This document shows positions 18,011-27,157 of a stretch of DNA of 64,000 bases, one piece after another (position 1 is the stretch's first letter; every line of letters starts with the position of its first letter). A program made the translations under genes and the position numbers. Source of the stretch: CBDFKB01 sp965248715. Its GTDB lineage: Bacteria > Pseudomonadota > Alphaproteobacteria > Rhizobiales > Rhizobiaceae. Location: the NCBI GenBank assembly GCA_965248715.1, contig CBDFKB010000005.1, forward strand, positions 186,001-250,000, read 5' to 3'. Below the pieces are notes generated by a model. That model had not been told where the DNA came from, did no database searches, and saw only the letters and a list, made by a program, of their open reading frames with translations.

Positions 18011-19423
18011 ATGGACAATTTGATCGACCAGTTCGATGCCGACCGCAGCACGGTTACCCGTGTGGTAGATGATGCCCTGGACGGCGCCGACGACGGCGAA
18101 CTATTTGTTGAATATCACCAATCGGAAACTTTAGTGTTCGACAATGGCCGGCTAAAAAGCGGCACTTTCGACACCGCTCAGGGTTTCGGATTGCGCGCGG
18201 TGAGCGGCGAAACCTCAGGCTTTGCCCATTCGGGCGAATTGTCACTGGCAAGTCTCAAGCGGGCCGCATCGGCGGTGTGCTCGGTCAATGCCGGCCATGG
18301 CGGGGTCGCAGCCGGGCCGCCGCAACCAACCAATATGCGACTTTACGCAGAAACCAATCCGCTTGGCGCGCCGTCGTTCGAAGATAAAATCCGGCTGCTG
18401 GAACGCATCGACGCCTATGCAAGAGGCAGCGACGAGCGGGTGCGCCAGGTTTCCGTGTCGCTGGCGGCATCGTGGCAGGTGGTGGAAGTGCTCCGCGCCG
18501 ACGGCCAGCATGTGCGCGATGTCCGACCGCTGGTGCGCTTTAACGTTTCGATCGTCGCCGGTCACGGTGAACGCCAGGAAACCGGCAGTTACGGCACCGG
18601 TGGCAGGGCCGGGTTTGGCGAATTCGTAGGCGAAGCCGATTGGCGCATGGTAGCCGACGAGGCGTTGCGCCAGGCGCTGATCAATCTCGAAGCCAAACCG
18701 GCGCCGGCCGGCAGTTTCGATGTGGTATTGGGCCCCGGCTGGCCAGGGATCATGCTGCACGAAGCGGTTGGCCACGGTCTGGAAGGCGATTTTAATCGCA
18801 AGGGCACTTCAGCTTTTGCCGGATTGGTCGGCGAACAGGTTGCCGCCAAAGGGGTGACCGTGGTCGATGACGGCACCATTGCCGCCAGGCGCGGTTCGCT
18901 CAGCATCGACGATGAAGGAACCCCGGGCGCCTATACGGTGTTGATCGAAGACGGTGTTTTGACCGGTTATATGCAAGATCGGCAAAATGCGCGGCTGATG
19001 AACATGCAACCGACCGGCAATGGCCGGCGCCAATCTTATGCCCACGCGCCGATGCCGCGGATGACCAATACCTATATGCTGAACGCTGACAAGGACCCGG
19101 ACGAAATTTTGGCGGCGGTCAAGGATGGCATTTTCGCGGCCTCATTCGGCGGCGGCCAAGTGGATATCACCTCCGGCAAATTCGTGTTTGATTGTACCGA
19201 GGCATACCGGATCCGCGACGGCAAGATCCAAGAACCGCTGAAAGGCGCGACGCTGATCGGCAATGGCCCGAAAGCGATGAAGCAGGTAACCATGGTTGGC
19301 AATGACATGCAGCTTGATCCCGGCATCGGCACCTGTGGTAAAAACGGCCAAGGCGTGCCGGTCGGGGTCGGTCAACCAACCTTGCTGATGAGCGGGATTA
19401 CCGTCGGCGGCACCGCTGCTTGA
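18011..19423 (+). CDS. tldD: metalloprotease TldD
   Basis: A 470-residue TldD, the zinc-carrying subunit of the TldD/TldE heterodimeric protease that trims modified peptides and unfolded substrates. The zinc motif HExxxH is HEAVGHGLEGDF with H250, E251 and H255, and the later conserved cysteine region appears in GTCGKNGQGVPVGVGQPTLLM. Length and motifs are full-size. GGAGG at 18000-18004 lies six bases before the ATG. No tldE partner is present in this window; it is often encoded elsewhere. Confidence 0.96.
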   Translation: MDNLIDQFDADRSTVTRVVDDALDGADDGELFVEYHQSETLVFDNGRLKSGTFDTAQGFGLRAVSGETSGFAHSGELSLASLKRAASAVCSVNAGHGGVAAGPPQPTNMRLYAETNPLGAPSFEDKIRLLERIDAYARGSDERVRQVSVSLAASWQVVEVLRADGQHVRDVRPLVRFNVSIVAGHGERQETGSYGTGGRAGFGEFVGEADWRMVADEALRQALINLEAKPAPAGSFDVVLGPGWPGIMLHEAVGHGLEGDFNRKGTSAFAGLVGEQVAAKGVTVVDDGTIAARRGSLSIDDEGTPGAYTVLIEDGVLTGYMQDRQNARLMNMQPTGNGRRQSYAHAPMPRMTNTYMLNADKDPDEILAAVKDGIFAASFGGGQVDITSGKFVFDCTEAYRIRDGKIQEPLKGATLIGNGPKAMKQVTMVGNDMQLDPGIGTCGKNGQGVPVGVGQPTLLMSGITVGGTAA

Positions 19424-19458
19424 GGAACGGAAAACCGAAGCCGCCTCCAGCGGCCATA

Positions 19459-20601
19459 TTACTGTGCGTAACTAATTCTATAAATCGCGTCGGCGTAATC
19501 GTCCGAGACCAGCAAGGAACCGTCCGGCTGAGTGACGATGTCGACCGGGCGGCCCAAAACGGCGCCATCCTCGGCAAGCCAGCCATCGGCGAAAACTTCC
19601 CTGCCCGTCGGCTCGCCATCGTCGCCAAATTGAACCCGCATAATGCGATAACCCACCGGTACGGTGCGGTTCCAGGAACCGTGTTGGGCAACGAAGGCGT
19701 CGCCGCGATAGGTTTTGGGAAACATATCGCCATCATAAAATTCGATCCCCAGGCTGGCGGTATGCGCTTGAAATTCCACCACCGGTGACACGGTTGCTAC
19801 GGTTGGCGTGTGGTTTTCATAACCAGTCAGGCGAATGGCGCGCCCGCCGCGCCAGGGGAACCCGAAATGGCTGCCTTGCACATCGACCCGGTTTAATTCG
19901 TCCGGCGGGATATCGTCCCCCATGCGGTCGGCGCCATTGTCGGTAAAATGCAGCTTGCCGGTTATCGGCTGCCAGTCGAAACCGACCGAATTGCGCACAC
20001 CGTCGGCGATAATTGAAGCGCTGGATCCGCCCGGTTCAATGCGCACGATCTTTCCCGTGTCCGGTCGCAACCGGCAGATATTGCACGGCGCGCCGAGTGA
20101 AACATACAATCCACCGTCCGGCCCCTGACGTAGGTAGCGCCAGCCGTGGTGCGGATGGTCATAAAAGGCAGAATAGACAGTTTGCGGCTCGCGCAAGTGG
20201 CGCGGAACCAAGGGCCTAGCACCAAGTTGCCAGCGCGCCAGGCGATCTTGCAGGGCAACGTAAAGATGACCATCGACCACCGCCAGCCCGTTCGGCACAT
20301 TAAGATCCTGAGCACGCTCGATTACCTGTTCGGCACGACCATCGCCATCGGCGTCGAGCAATGAAAACACTGAACCGTAACGGGTGCCGACATAAATTTC
20401 GCCGCCCGGCCCACCAAGCGCGATCGAGCGGGCGCTCGGTACTCGGGCAAACAGTGCGATGGAAAATCCGTCCGGCAAGCGAATGTTATGGCCGACCGCG
20501 CCATGTTCATCGGCAGTCACGAAGGTGCCAAAGGACAACACGATCGAAAAAATAAACGCTGCAATCGCGTATGCGAATTTGCTGGTAGCCATCTCGTTCA
20601 T
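19459..20601 (-). CDS. PQQ-dependent sugar dehydrogenase / sorbosone dehydrogenase family protein
   Basis: A 380-residue exported beta-propeller protein. After a signal peptide (FAYAIAAFIFSIVLSFGTF) come repeated blades typical of the glucose/sorbosone dehydrogenase family, for example LPDGFSIALFARVPSARSIA, VPNGLAVVDGHLYVALQD, the calcium-loop-like DADGDGRAEQ, and NRVDVQGSHFGFPW. Members oxidise sugars or aldehydes in the periplasm, many with PQQ, but others have no proven activity, so the substrate is open. The gene is convergent with tldD and downstream of pdxH (22 bases) on the minus strand. Start is ATG 20601 or ATG 20592. Confidence 0.85.
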   Translation of the reverse strand: MNEMATSKFAYAIAAFIFSIVLSFGTFVTADEHGAVGHNIRLPDGFSIALFARVPSARSIALGGPGGEIYVGTRYGSVFSLLDADGDGRAEQVIERAQDLNVPNGLAVVDGHLYVALQDRLARWQLGARPLVPRHLREPQTVYSAFYDHPHHGWRYLRQGPDGGLYVSLGAPCNICRLRPDTGKIVRIEPGGSSASIIADGVRNSVGFDWQPITGKLHFTDNGADRMGDDIPPDELNRVDVQGSHFGFPWRGGRAIRLTGYENHTPTVATVSPVVEFQAHTASLGIEFYDGDMFPKTYRGDAFVAQHGSWNRTVPVGYRIMRVQFGDDGEPTGREVFADGWLAEDGAVLGRPVDIVTQPDGSLLVSDDYADAIYRISYAQ

Positions 20602-20623
20602 GTGTCCGGCAAAAGCAGCCGAA

Positions 20624-21235
20624 TTAAGGATAAAGCCGGCTTACTTGCCACGGTTCATCAAGCCCTCTTCGGTCATAGCGGTTGCGGTCATGTAGGCGAA
20701 ACTTGCCGTCGTTCCAAAACTCGATCGACAGTGGACACACGCGAAAGCCCGACCAATAATCGGGCCTGGGAATATCGCCCATGCCATATCGGGCGGTCTC
20801 GCGGGCAACCGCCTTTTCCAGCGCGAACCGGCTTTCCAGCGGCCGGGATTGCTGGGACGCCCAAGCGCCAATGCGCGAACCACGCGGCCTGGAATTGAAA
20901 TAGTCGTCGGCCTCGGCCTCGGTTACCACCTCAACCGTACCGCGCACGCGCACCGATTTCCTGATCGATTTCCAGTGGAAGCACAGCGCCGCCTTGGCAT
21001 TTGCCGCCAGTTCGGCGCCTTTTTGGCTCTCGAAATTGGTAAAGAACACGAAACCGCGTTCGTCCCAATTGCGCATCAGCACCATGCGCAGGTTCGGCAG
21101 ACCGTCGGCGTCGGTGGTAGCCAGCGACATCGCCGTTGGATCGTTCGGTTCGGATTTTTCCGCTTTAGTCAACCATTCTTTGAACAAATCGAATGGATCC
21201 AAAGCAACCGAGTCATCATTTATTAACGCTGCCAC
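20624..21235 (-). CDS. pdxH: pyridoxamine 5'-phosphate oxidase
   Basis: A 203-residue FMN enzyme that oxidises pyridoxine or pyridoxamine phosphate to PLP. Family segments are PNLRMVLMRNWDERGFVFFTNF (FMN binding, given here only in part), FHWKSIRKSVRVRGTVE, SRIGAWASQQS, and the closing WQVSRLYP. The only start that keeps the usual length is GTG 21233-21235, without a clear ribosome binding site. The 5' end faces the lipoprotein gene that begins at about 21283, so the two are divergent with a very short shared promoter region. Confidence 0.94.
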   Translation of the reverse strand: MAALINDDSVALDPFDLFKEWLTKAEKSEPNDPTAMSLATTDADGLPNLRMVLMRNWDERGFVFFTNFESQKGAELAANAKAALCFHWKSIRKSVRVRGTVEVVTEAEADDYFNSRPRGSRIGAWASQQSRPLESRFALEKAVARETARYGMGDIPRPDYWSGFRVCPLSIEFWNDGKFRLHDRNRYDRRGLDEPWQVSRLYP

Positions 21236-21282
21236 GGGATGATCTGTCTCTTAATTGGTATCAAAAATTGATCTTAGATCGC

Positions 21283-21819
21283 ATGTGCACTCGTAATCGC
21301 TTTGCTAAACAAATCCGATTGTCTGCTTTAGCTTTGTGTCCAGGCGACTGCGACCATCGGCAAGACATTACGACCGGGCTGTGGTTCGTTCAAGCGCCAA
21401 TCGGGCCTGCGTTCGCCACCATGATCTTAGCCGGGCTGGTCCTTGGCGGGTGCGCGTTGGATATTCCGATCAAAACGATCGAACCCGGGCCAACGGTGGT
21501 CACCGGGTCCGTGCAGCCGGTCGGCGCAACAGAAAAAATCGATCAGGGCGATACCAAGATCATCAACGACACCGTGGCGCAAGCACCTGTCCAACCGGCT
21601 GCGCCATCGCTACTGGACTGGCGCAACCCGGAAACCGGCAATAGGGGCACGGTTTCTGCCATTAATGAATTCATCGCCGATGATCAACGCAAGTGCCGGA
21701 AATTCAAAACCACCCTGGACAGTTTCACGGGAATATCGCTCTACAACGGCGAGAGCTGCGAATTGCACGACGGTTTATGGGTGCTAACAGGGCTGAGCCG
21801 ACAGAACCCTGCGGTCTGA
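21283..21819 (+). CDS. RT0821/Lpp0805-type surface lipoprotein
   Basis: The C-terminal part (SLLDWRNPETGNRGTV, then RKCRKFKTTLD and ESCELHDGLWVLTGL) resembles the 17-kDa surface-protein relatives called RT0821/Lpp0805, with two cysteines. A lipobox VLGGC follows the hydrophobic stretch MILAGLVLGGC, so the mature protein should be a lipoprotein of about 125 residues. The start is uncertain: ATG 21283 gives 178 residues with a long leader before the lipobox, ATG 21421 gives a short one lacking basic residues, and an in-frame ATG at 21193 lies inside pdxH. No clear ribosome binding site decides between them. Function is unknown. Confidence 0.65.
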   Translation: MCTRNRFAKQIRLSALALCPGDCDHRQDITTGLWFVQAPIGPAFATMILAGLVLGGCALDIPIKTIEPGPTVVTGSVQPVGATEKIDQGDTKIINDTVAQAPVQPAAPSLLDWRNPETGNRGTVSAINEFIADDQRKCRKFKTTLDSFTGISLYNGESCELHDGLWVLTGLSRQNPAV

Positions 21820-21951
21820 GCCTGGCCGCAATTAACCGCCTGCCGTTTCGGAAGACTTTGAATTCTTGCAACAACATTCCCATATCAATACCAACTCCAC
21901 ACATGATACATGCGACCGGGCGGTGAAATAGGCGCCCGGGGGCGGTTAGCA

Positions 21952-22914
21952 ATGCAAGATCCCTACAGCGTGCTCGGCGTCGAGCGATCGGCCGATCACA
22001 AGCAAATCAAGGCGGCATATCGAAAGCTCGCCAAAAAATACCATCCCGACCAGCGTCCGGACGACCCGCGCGCCAAGGAACGATTTGCCGCGCTCGGCCA
22101 GGCGTATGAAATTCTCGGCACGCCGGAACGCAAGGCGCAATTTGACAGAGGTGAAATCGACGCCGAAGGCAAACCGCGCTTTAGCGGCTTTGAAGGCTTT
22201 AGCCCCGGTGGCCGCGGGCGCCGGCCAGGGGAACAATTTGCTGGCGGCGGGCGTGCCGGGGCCGAAGATGTGTTGAACGAATTCTTTGGTGCCGCATTCG
22301 GTCAGGGCGCACGCCCTGGTAGCGCCGGGCCGGGCGGGTTCGGTGGCGCAAATTTCCCCGGTGGCGGATTTGATCCGTCAAATGCCGGCGCCAGGCAACG
22401 GCCCGGCAAGGGCCGCGACAGCGAAATCACGGCGATTGTGTCACTTGGCGAGCTGATGGCTGGTAAGACCAATGTTGATTTTCCCAGCGGAAAAAAAGCA
22501 TCGGTTACCATACCACCCGGCACTAGGGACGGTCAGACCATCCGGCTCAAAGGCAAGGGTGCGCCTGGACCTGCCGGCACGCCTGGCGATGCGATGGTAA
22601 CCGTCAAGGTGAAGGCGCAAAGCGGGTTTCTGATCGACGGCGATCATTTGCGTACCGAACTGCCGGTAACGCTCAAAGAGGCGGTTGAAGGCGGCAAAAA
22701 AGCCGTCAAAACCGTCGAAGGTCGGGTCAGTCTTACGGTGCCGCCATGGTCGTCATCGGGCCGGGTGTTTCGCCTAAAGGGCAAAGGACTACCGACCAAA
22801 GACCGTGGTCGCGGCGACCTGCTGATTACCTTGATCATTGAACTGCCGGAAAACCCAGACCCAGAGCTTAGGTCCTTCGTTAAGACATGGAATCCAGATT
22901 TAGGGCGGCGATAG
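21952..22914 (+). CDS. DnaJ C-terminal domain protein (CbpA-like co-chaperone)
   Basis: A 320-residue class II J-protein. The J domain is at residues 1-70 with the HPD motif in KKYHPDQRP, then a long Gly/Phe/Arg-rich linker (about 75-155), then two DnaJ-type substrate-binding domains with no cysteine zinc finger. It stimulates Hsp70 ATPase and delivers substrates. The start is ATG 21952 (MQDPYSVLGVERSAD), which begins the J domain as usual; the frame extends upstream to 21910 without homology. fabI follows, beyond a repeat element. Confidence 0.93.
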   Translation: MQDPYSVLGVERSADHKQIKAAYRKLAKKYHPDQRPDDPRAKERFAALGQAYEILGTPERKAQFDRGEIDAEGKPRFSGFEGFSPGGRGRRPGEQFAGGGRAGAEDVLNEFFGAAFGQGARPGSAGPGGFGGANFPGGGFDPSNAGARQRPGKGRDSEITAIVSLGELMAGKTNVDFPSGKKASVTIPPGTRDGQTIRLKGKGAPGPAGTPGDAMVTVKVKAQSGFLIDGDHLRTELPVTLKEAVEGGKKAVKTVEGRVSLTVPPWSSSGRVFRLKGKGLPTKDRGRGDLLITLIIELPENPDPELRSFVKTWNPDLGRR

Positions 22915-23025
22915 CTGCCCCATTCACTGGCTATGCGCTTATTTCAGGATCGAAACCTGATGTGAAGTCGGATGGCTTGAAGGGTCCATTCGCTTGTGCC
23001 ATACCCGCGCGACTTGTCGCATATC

Positions 23026-23326
23026 ATACCAAGGGAACTTAATATTGGCGCATTTGATGGATGCAAACCAGTTCATCCGGCAAGAAGCGAAGCGTAGTGC
23101 GATGCCCGGGCACCGGGCAAGCTTTGCAACGATGTCCGGTGGACCGGTTTGCTTCACCACGAGCGGTTGGATCGTGCTCAATAACTGGCGCATTTGGCCG
23201 CGCGATTTTGTTCTCTGACGTTGTTGGAGCCCGCTTGTGGTGAGCCCGCACCGCGGCGCGGTCTTCGCCTAGTCAGCGAAAAAATTCGTGGCGGTCAAAT
23301 GGGTCAATATTAAGTTCCCTTAGTAT
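23026..23326 (-). repeat. ATACC-family terminal-inverted-repeat element, copy B (301 bp)
   Basis: Homologous to copy A but in the opposite orientation. The outer ends begin ATACCAAGGGAACTTAATATTG and end AATATTAAGTTCCCTTAGTAT. The stem arms GCAAACCAG (23063-23071) and CCGGTTTGC (23144-23152) match except one position, which would be a G-U pair in RNA read from the minus strand. The element ends 22 bases before the fabI ATG and 12 before its ribosome binding site, so the fabI promoter probably lies in or at the edge of the repeat. Confidence 0.88.
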
Positions 23327-23348
23327 TAACGCCGGTTGGAGATATTAC

Positions 23349-24161
23349 ATGGATGGAACAAACCGCTTGATGGCTGGCAAACGCGGCTTGATCATGGGGG
23401 TCGCGAACAATCGCTCGATCGCCTGGGGGATCGCCAAAGCGTGTGCCGAGGCCGGGGCGGAAATTGCCTTGACTTACCAGGGTGATGCATTCCGCAAGCG
23501 CGTGCAGCCGCTGGCCACCGAACTTGGCGCGATGATCGCCGGCGATTGCGACGTAAGCGATCCTGCCAGCATCGATGCGGCATTCGCAGAAATTGAAAAA
23601 TCCTGGGGCAAGCTTGATTTTCTCGTCCATGCGATCGCTTTTTCCGACAAGGATGAGTTGACCGGGCGCTATGTAGACACCAGTTCCAACAATTTCCGCG
23701 ATACCATGAACATCTCGGTCTACTCGCTGACCGCGCTGGCGCAGCGGGCAGAAAAAATGATGCCCGATGGCGGTTCGATCATCACGCTGACCTATTACGG
23801 CGCAGAAAAAGTGATGCCGCACTACAATGTGATGGGCATCGCCAAAGCGGCGTTGGAAGCTTCGGTAAAATATCTCGCCGTCGACCTTGGGCCAAAAAAC
23901 ATCCGGGTCAACGCGATATCTGCCGGGCCGATCAAAACCCTTGCCGCTTCGGGCATCGGCGATTTTCGTTACATCCTCAAATGGAACGAATATAATTCAC
24001 CCCTACGCAGAACCGTCAATATCAACGAAGTCGGCGACGCGGCACTCTATCTATTGTCCGATTTATCACGCGCAGTTACCGGCGAAATCCATCATGTCGA
24101 TTCCGGTTACCACACTGTCGGCATGAAGGCGCCAGACGCACCAGATATTTCAGTCATATAA
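23349..24161 (+). CDS. fabI: enoyl-[acyl-carrier-protein] reductase (NADH)
   Basis: A 270-residue short-chain dehydrogenase of the FabI type, which reduces enoyl-ACP in the last step of each fatty-acid elongation cycle. The divergent nucleotide-binding loop typical of FabI is GVANNRSIAWGIAKA, and the catalytic pair fits Y-x6-K in YYGAEKVMPHYNVMGIAKAA. The ribosome binding site GGAG (23338-23341) lies seven bases before the ATG. Its leader is almost entirely repeat copy B. Confidence 0.97.
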   Translation: MDGTNRLMAGKRGLIMGVANNRSIAWGIAKACAEAGAEIALTYQGDAFRKRVQPLATELGAMIAGDCDVSDPASIDAAFAEIEKSWGKLDFLVHAIAFSDKDELTGRYVDTSSNNFRDTMNISVYSLTALAQRAEKMMPDGGSIITLTYYGAEKVMPHYNVMGIAKAALEASVKYLAVDLGPKNIRVNAISAGPIKTLAASGIGDFRYILKWNEYNSPLRRTVNINEVGDAALYLLSDLSRAVTGEIHHVDSGYHTVGMKAPDAPDISVI

Positions 24162-24199
24162 TTGGAACCGGCCACTCGGGCGCGCCGGTAACTTAGGTA

Positions 24200-24213
24200 A
24201 TACCAAAGGAATT
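24200..24213 (+). repeat. possible remnant of an ATACC-family element end
   Basis: Fourteen bases, ATACCAAAGGAATT, match the outer end of the ATACC family with one or two changes. They overlap the AAAGGA ribosome binding site of the next gene. The match is short and could be chance. Confidence 0.3.
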
Positions 24214-24215
24214 CG

Positions 24216-24800
24216 GTGGCATCTCCAACCATCTATTATGCACGCCATGGTCAGACCGACTGGAACCTGATCAAGCGCTATCAGGGCCGCCGCGATATTC
24301 CGCTCAATGATACCGGGCGCATACAGGCTGACCGCAATGGCCGGATCTTGGCGAACCTGATTGGTGATCCTTTATCGTTGACTTATATTGCAAGTCCGCT
24401 GGAGCGTACCCGTGAAACCATGGAGCGTATGCGGATCGTTCTTAGCCTGCCCGCGAATGACTACACGATCGACGAACGGCTGATTGAGATTGATTATGGG
24501 ATTTTCGAGGGTCATACCCACGATGAATTCAAAAGCAAATACAATGCGATCCATCGCCAACGCAAACAAGACAAATGGCGGTTCCGGCCACCGGGCGGAG
24601 AGAGCCATGCCGATGTGGTTCCGCGCGCGCGCGAATGGCTTAATTCGCTAACCGGCGATTGCGTGGTCGCCGGCCATGGCGCGTTCGGACGAGTGTTGCG
24701 GCACATTGTTTTGGGCATCGACGGTGATGAGGCGACAATGATGGCATTTCCCAACGACCGGGTGTTCGTGTGGTCGAATGGACGCGAAGAGATGGTCTAA
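24216..24800 (+). CDS. histidine phosphatase family protein (phosphoglycerate mutase-like)
   Basis: A 194-residue enzyme of the histidine phosphatase superfamily. The phospho-accepting histidine is in YYARHGQTDWN, the second catalytic histidine in VVAGHGAFGRVLRH, and the acid residue in DERLIEIDYGIFEG. These enzymes hydrolyse small phosphate esters, or act as mutases in larger relatives; the substrate is not clear. The start is GTG 24216, with AAAGGA (24206-24211) four bases before it. It follows fabI by 54 bases and precedes aroC. Confidence 0.9.
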   Translation: MASPTIYYARHGQTDWNLIKRYQGRRDIPLNDTGRIQADRNGRILANLIGDPLSLTYIASPLERTRETMERMRIVLSLPANDYTIDERLIEIDYGIFEGHTHDEFKSKYNAIHRQRKQDKWRFRPPGGESHADVVPRAREWLNSLTGDCVVAGHGAFGRVLRHIVLGIDGDEATMMAFPNDRVFVWSNGREEMV

Positions 24801-24931
24801 ACTCCGCCCACGTGCCCTGGGCACAGTTTGACCCGTTATGCAAACACCCCTAAAATCGCCGGGCGTTTCGTCACCGGCCTGTCTCGCCAATCAAGAAACC
24901 CATTTTACTTCGAATTCATCAAAGGGCTGTG

Positions 24932-26044
24932 ATGTCCCACAACACTTTCGGCCATCTATTTCGGGTCACCACCTGGGGCGAAAGCCACGGTTCGGCGATC
25001 GGCGGCGTGGTTGACGGCTGCCCGCCGGGAATTACATTCAAGCTGGCGGACCTGCAATCGCGCCTTGACCGACGCCGGCCGGGACAGTCGAAATACACCA
25101 CTCAGCGGCGCGAGGCAGATCAGGTCAAGGTACTTTCCGGCGTAATTGTTGATGCCGAGGATGTGAACCGCATGGTCACCACCGGCACGCCTATATCATT
25201 GCTGATCGACAATACCGACCAGCGCTCCAAGGACTATTCGGACATTGCCACCCAATATCGTCCAGGGCACGCCGACTATAGCTATGACGTCAAATACGGG
25301 TTGCGAGACCATCGCGGCGGTGGCCGCTCATCGGCCCGTGAGACCGCAGTCAGGGTCGCCGCCGGCGCCCTGGCAACAGCGGTAGTGCCAAACTTGCAAG
25401 TGCGTGGCGCGCTGGTGCAGATCGGCACCCATCGTATCGAGCGCAAACGCTGGGACTGGGGGCAAATCGAAAATAATCCATTCTTTTGCCCCGACCCGGA
25501 AATGGTACTGGTGTGGGCTGAATATCTCGACCAGATCCGAAAGAACGGTTCGTCCGTGGGCGCGGTGATTGAAATTGTTGCCGACAATGTGCCGGCCGGC
25601 CTCGGCGCGCCGATCTATGGCAAGCTCGACCAGGAAATTGCCGGCAATTTGATGTCGATCAACGCGGTCAAAGGGGTCGAGATCGGTGCCGGCTTCGGGG
25701 CCGCCGAACTCACCGGCGAGGAAAATGCCGACGAAATGCGGATAGGCAATGACGGACAGGTGCAGTTTTTGTCGAACCATGCCGGTGGGGTGCTCGGTGG
25801 CATATCGTCGGGACAGCCGGTGGTGGCGCGGTTCGCTGTCAAACCGACGTCGTCGATTTTGACGCCGCGGCGCGGGGTAAGCGCCGATGGGAAAAATGTC
25901 GATGTGGTCACCACCGGTCGGCACGATCCGTGCGTCGGCATCCGAGCGGTGCCGATCGGCGAAGCGATGATTGCATGCGCAATTGCCGACCATTATTTGC
26001 GAGACCGGGGCCAGACTGGCCGCCGTTCGGTTAGGGAAGATTGA
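24932..26044 (+). CDS. aroC: chorismate synthase
   Basis: A 370-residue FMN-dependent enzyme that makes chorismate from EPSP, the last step of the shikimate pathway. The three family signatures are visible: GESHGSAIGGVVDGCPPG near the N-terminus, GRSSARETAVRVAAGALA in the middle, and RHDPCVGIRAVPIGEAM near the end. The start is ATG 24932 because AAAGGG at 24921-24926 lies five bases before it; a GTG three bases upstream is in frame. The TGA stop at 26042-26044 is one base before the TTG start of ribB. Confidence 0.97.
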   Translation: MSHNTFGHLFRVTTWGESHGSAIGGVVDGCPPGITFKLADLQSRLDRRRPGQSKYTTQRREADQVKVLSGVIVDAEDVNRMVTTGTPISLLIDNTDQRSKDYSDIATQYRPGHADYSYDVKYGLRDHRGGGRSSARETAVRVAAGALATAVVPNLQVRGALVQIGTHRIERKRWDWGQIENNPFFCPDPEMVLVWAEYLDQIRKNGSSVGAVIEIVADNVPAGLGAPIYGKLDQEIAGNLMSINAVKGVEIGAGFGAAELTGEENADEMRIGNDGQVQFLSNHAGGVLGGISSGQPVVARFAVKPTSSILTPRRGVSADGKNVDVVTTGRHDPCVGIRAVPIGEAMIACAIADHYLRDRGQTGRRSVRED

Positions 26045-26045
26045 T

Positions 26046-27155
26046 TTGGTATATGATCAAGCAAGTGTGGTTGCCGCCATCCGCGCCTTCGAGGCGGGCG
26101 AAATTGTTGTCGTTACGGATGATGACGACCGGGAGAACGAAGGTGACCTAATCGTCGCCGCAGTACATTGCACTTCGGAAAAAATGGCATTCATCATCCG
26201 CCATACCAGTGGCATTGTTTGTGCGCCAATGACACCGGGCGAAGCGCGCCGGCTCAATTTGGCGCCGATGGTGGCCGACAATGACGCGCCGCACGCCACC
26301 GCTTTCACCGTATCGGTCGATTATCGCCACGATACTACCACCGGGATTTCCGCCGAGGAACGTTGTTCGACCGTGCGCGCGCTGGCAAATCCGAATTCCG
26401 GCGCCGCCGATTTCGTGCGGCCCGGGCACATTTTTCCGCTGGTGGCACGCGAGGGCGGGGTGTTGATGCGTTCCGGGCATACCGAGGCTGCGGTCGATCT
26501 ATGCCGGTTGGCCGATCTGTCGGAAGTAGGTGTGATCAGCGAATTGGTCAACGATGACGGAACGGTAATGCGCGGGCCGCAGGTCAGCTCCTTTGGCGCC
26601 GAGCACGGCCTGAAGATGATTTCGGTCGCCGATTTGATCTCCCATCGCCAGCGCCAGGAACGGCTGATTGAACGGATCGGCGAATTCGATATCACCACCA
26701 AGCGCGGAAGTGCCAAGGTTTATACCTACCGCACGCCGTGGGATGCCATGCATCATGTGGCGGTGGTGTTCGGCGATATCCGTGACGGGCGCGAAATCAC
26801 TGCCCGGTTACAGCGCGAAAACCTGGTCGCCGATGTGTTCGGTGCCGCCAGCGACATGGACGCGATCGTCGACAATATTGCTAAGGCCGGGCGTGGCGTG
26901 ATCGTCTATTTGCGTGAAGGGGCGGTCGGCGTGCCCGATGCCGGAGGCGATGAAGGTACCGCACTGTCGGGCCGTGAGCGCCACGGCACCGCGCGCAGCC
27001 GTGAAGAAGAATGGCGCGAAATCGGCTTAGGCGCGCAAATCCTCAAGGATCTTGGCATCCAGTCGATCCGCCTTTTGGCATCGCGGGAACGTCATTATGT
27101 CGGCCTTGACGGTTTTGGCATCGAAATCAGCAAAACCGAAATCATCGAGCATTGA
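26046..27155 (+). CDS. ribB: 3,4-dihydroxy-2-butanone 4-phosphate synthase with degenerate RibA-like C-terminal domain
   Basis: A 369-residue two-domain protein. The N-terminal half is a complete RibB, with VTDDDDRENEGDLI, HTSGIVCAPMT, DTTTGISAEERC and RSGHTEAAVDL, and makes the four-carbon precursor of riboflavin from ribulose 5-phosphate. The C-terminal half is shaped like GTP cyclohydrolase II, but where active enzymes have the zinc-binding cysteines after VFGS it reads DVFGAASDMD, so that activity is probably lost. This matches the RibBX type described in Proteobacteria. The start TTG 26046 has AGGGA at 26033-26037, eight bases upstream; a longer frame runs back inside aroC. Confidence 0.92.
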   Translation: MVYDQASVVAAIRAFEAGEIVVVTDDDDRENEGDLIVAAVHCTSEKMAFIIRHTSGIVCAPMTPGEARRLNLAPMVADNDAPHATAFTVSVDYRHDTTTGISAEERCSTVRALANPNSGAADFVRPGHIFPLVAREGGVLMRSGHTEAAVDLCRLADLSEVGVISELVNDDGTVMRGPQVSSFGAEHGLKMISVADLISHRQRQERLIERIGEFDITTKRGSAKVYTYRTPWDAMHHVAVVFGDIRDGREITARLQRENLVADVFGAASDMDAIVDNIAKAGRGVIVYLREGAVGVPDAGGDEGTALSGRERHGTARSREEEWREIGLGAQILKDLGIQSIRLLASRERHYVGLDGFGIEISKTEIIEH

Positions 27156-27157
27156 TC

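Noticed and set aside
21193..21282. Extended start of the surface lipoprotein inside pdxH
   Set aside because: It would overlap pdxH antisense by 43 bases and adds no signal or family sequence.
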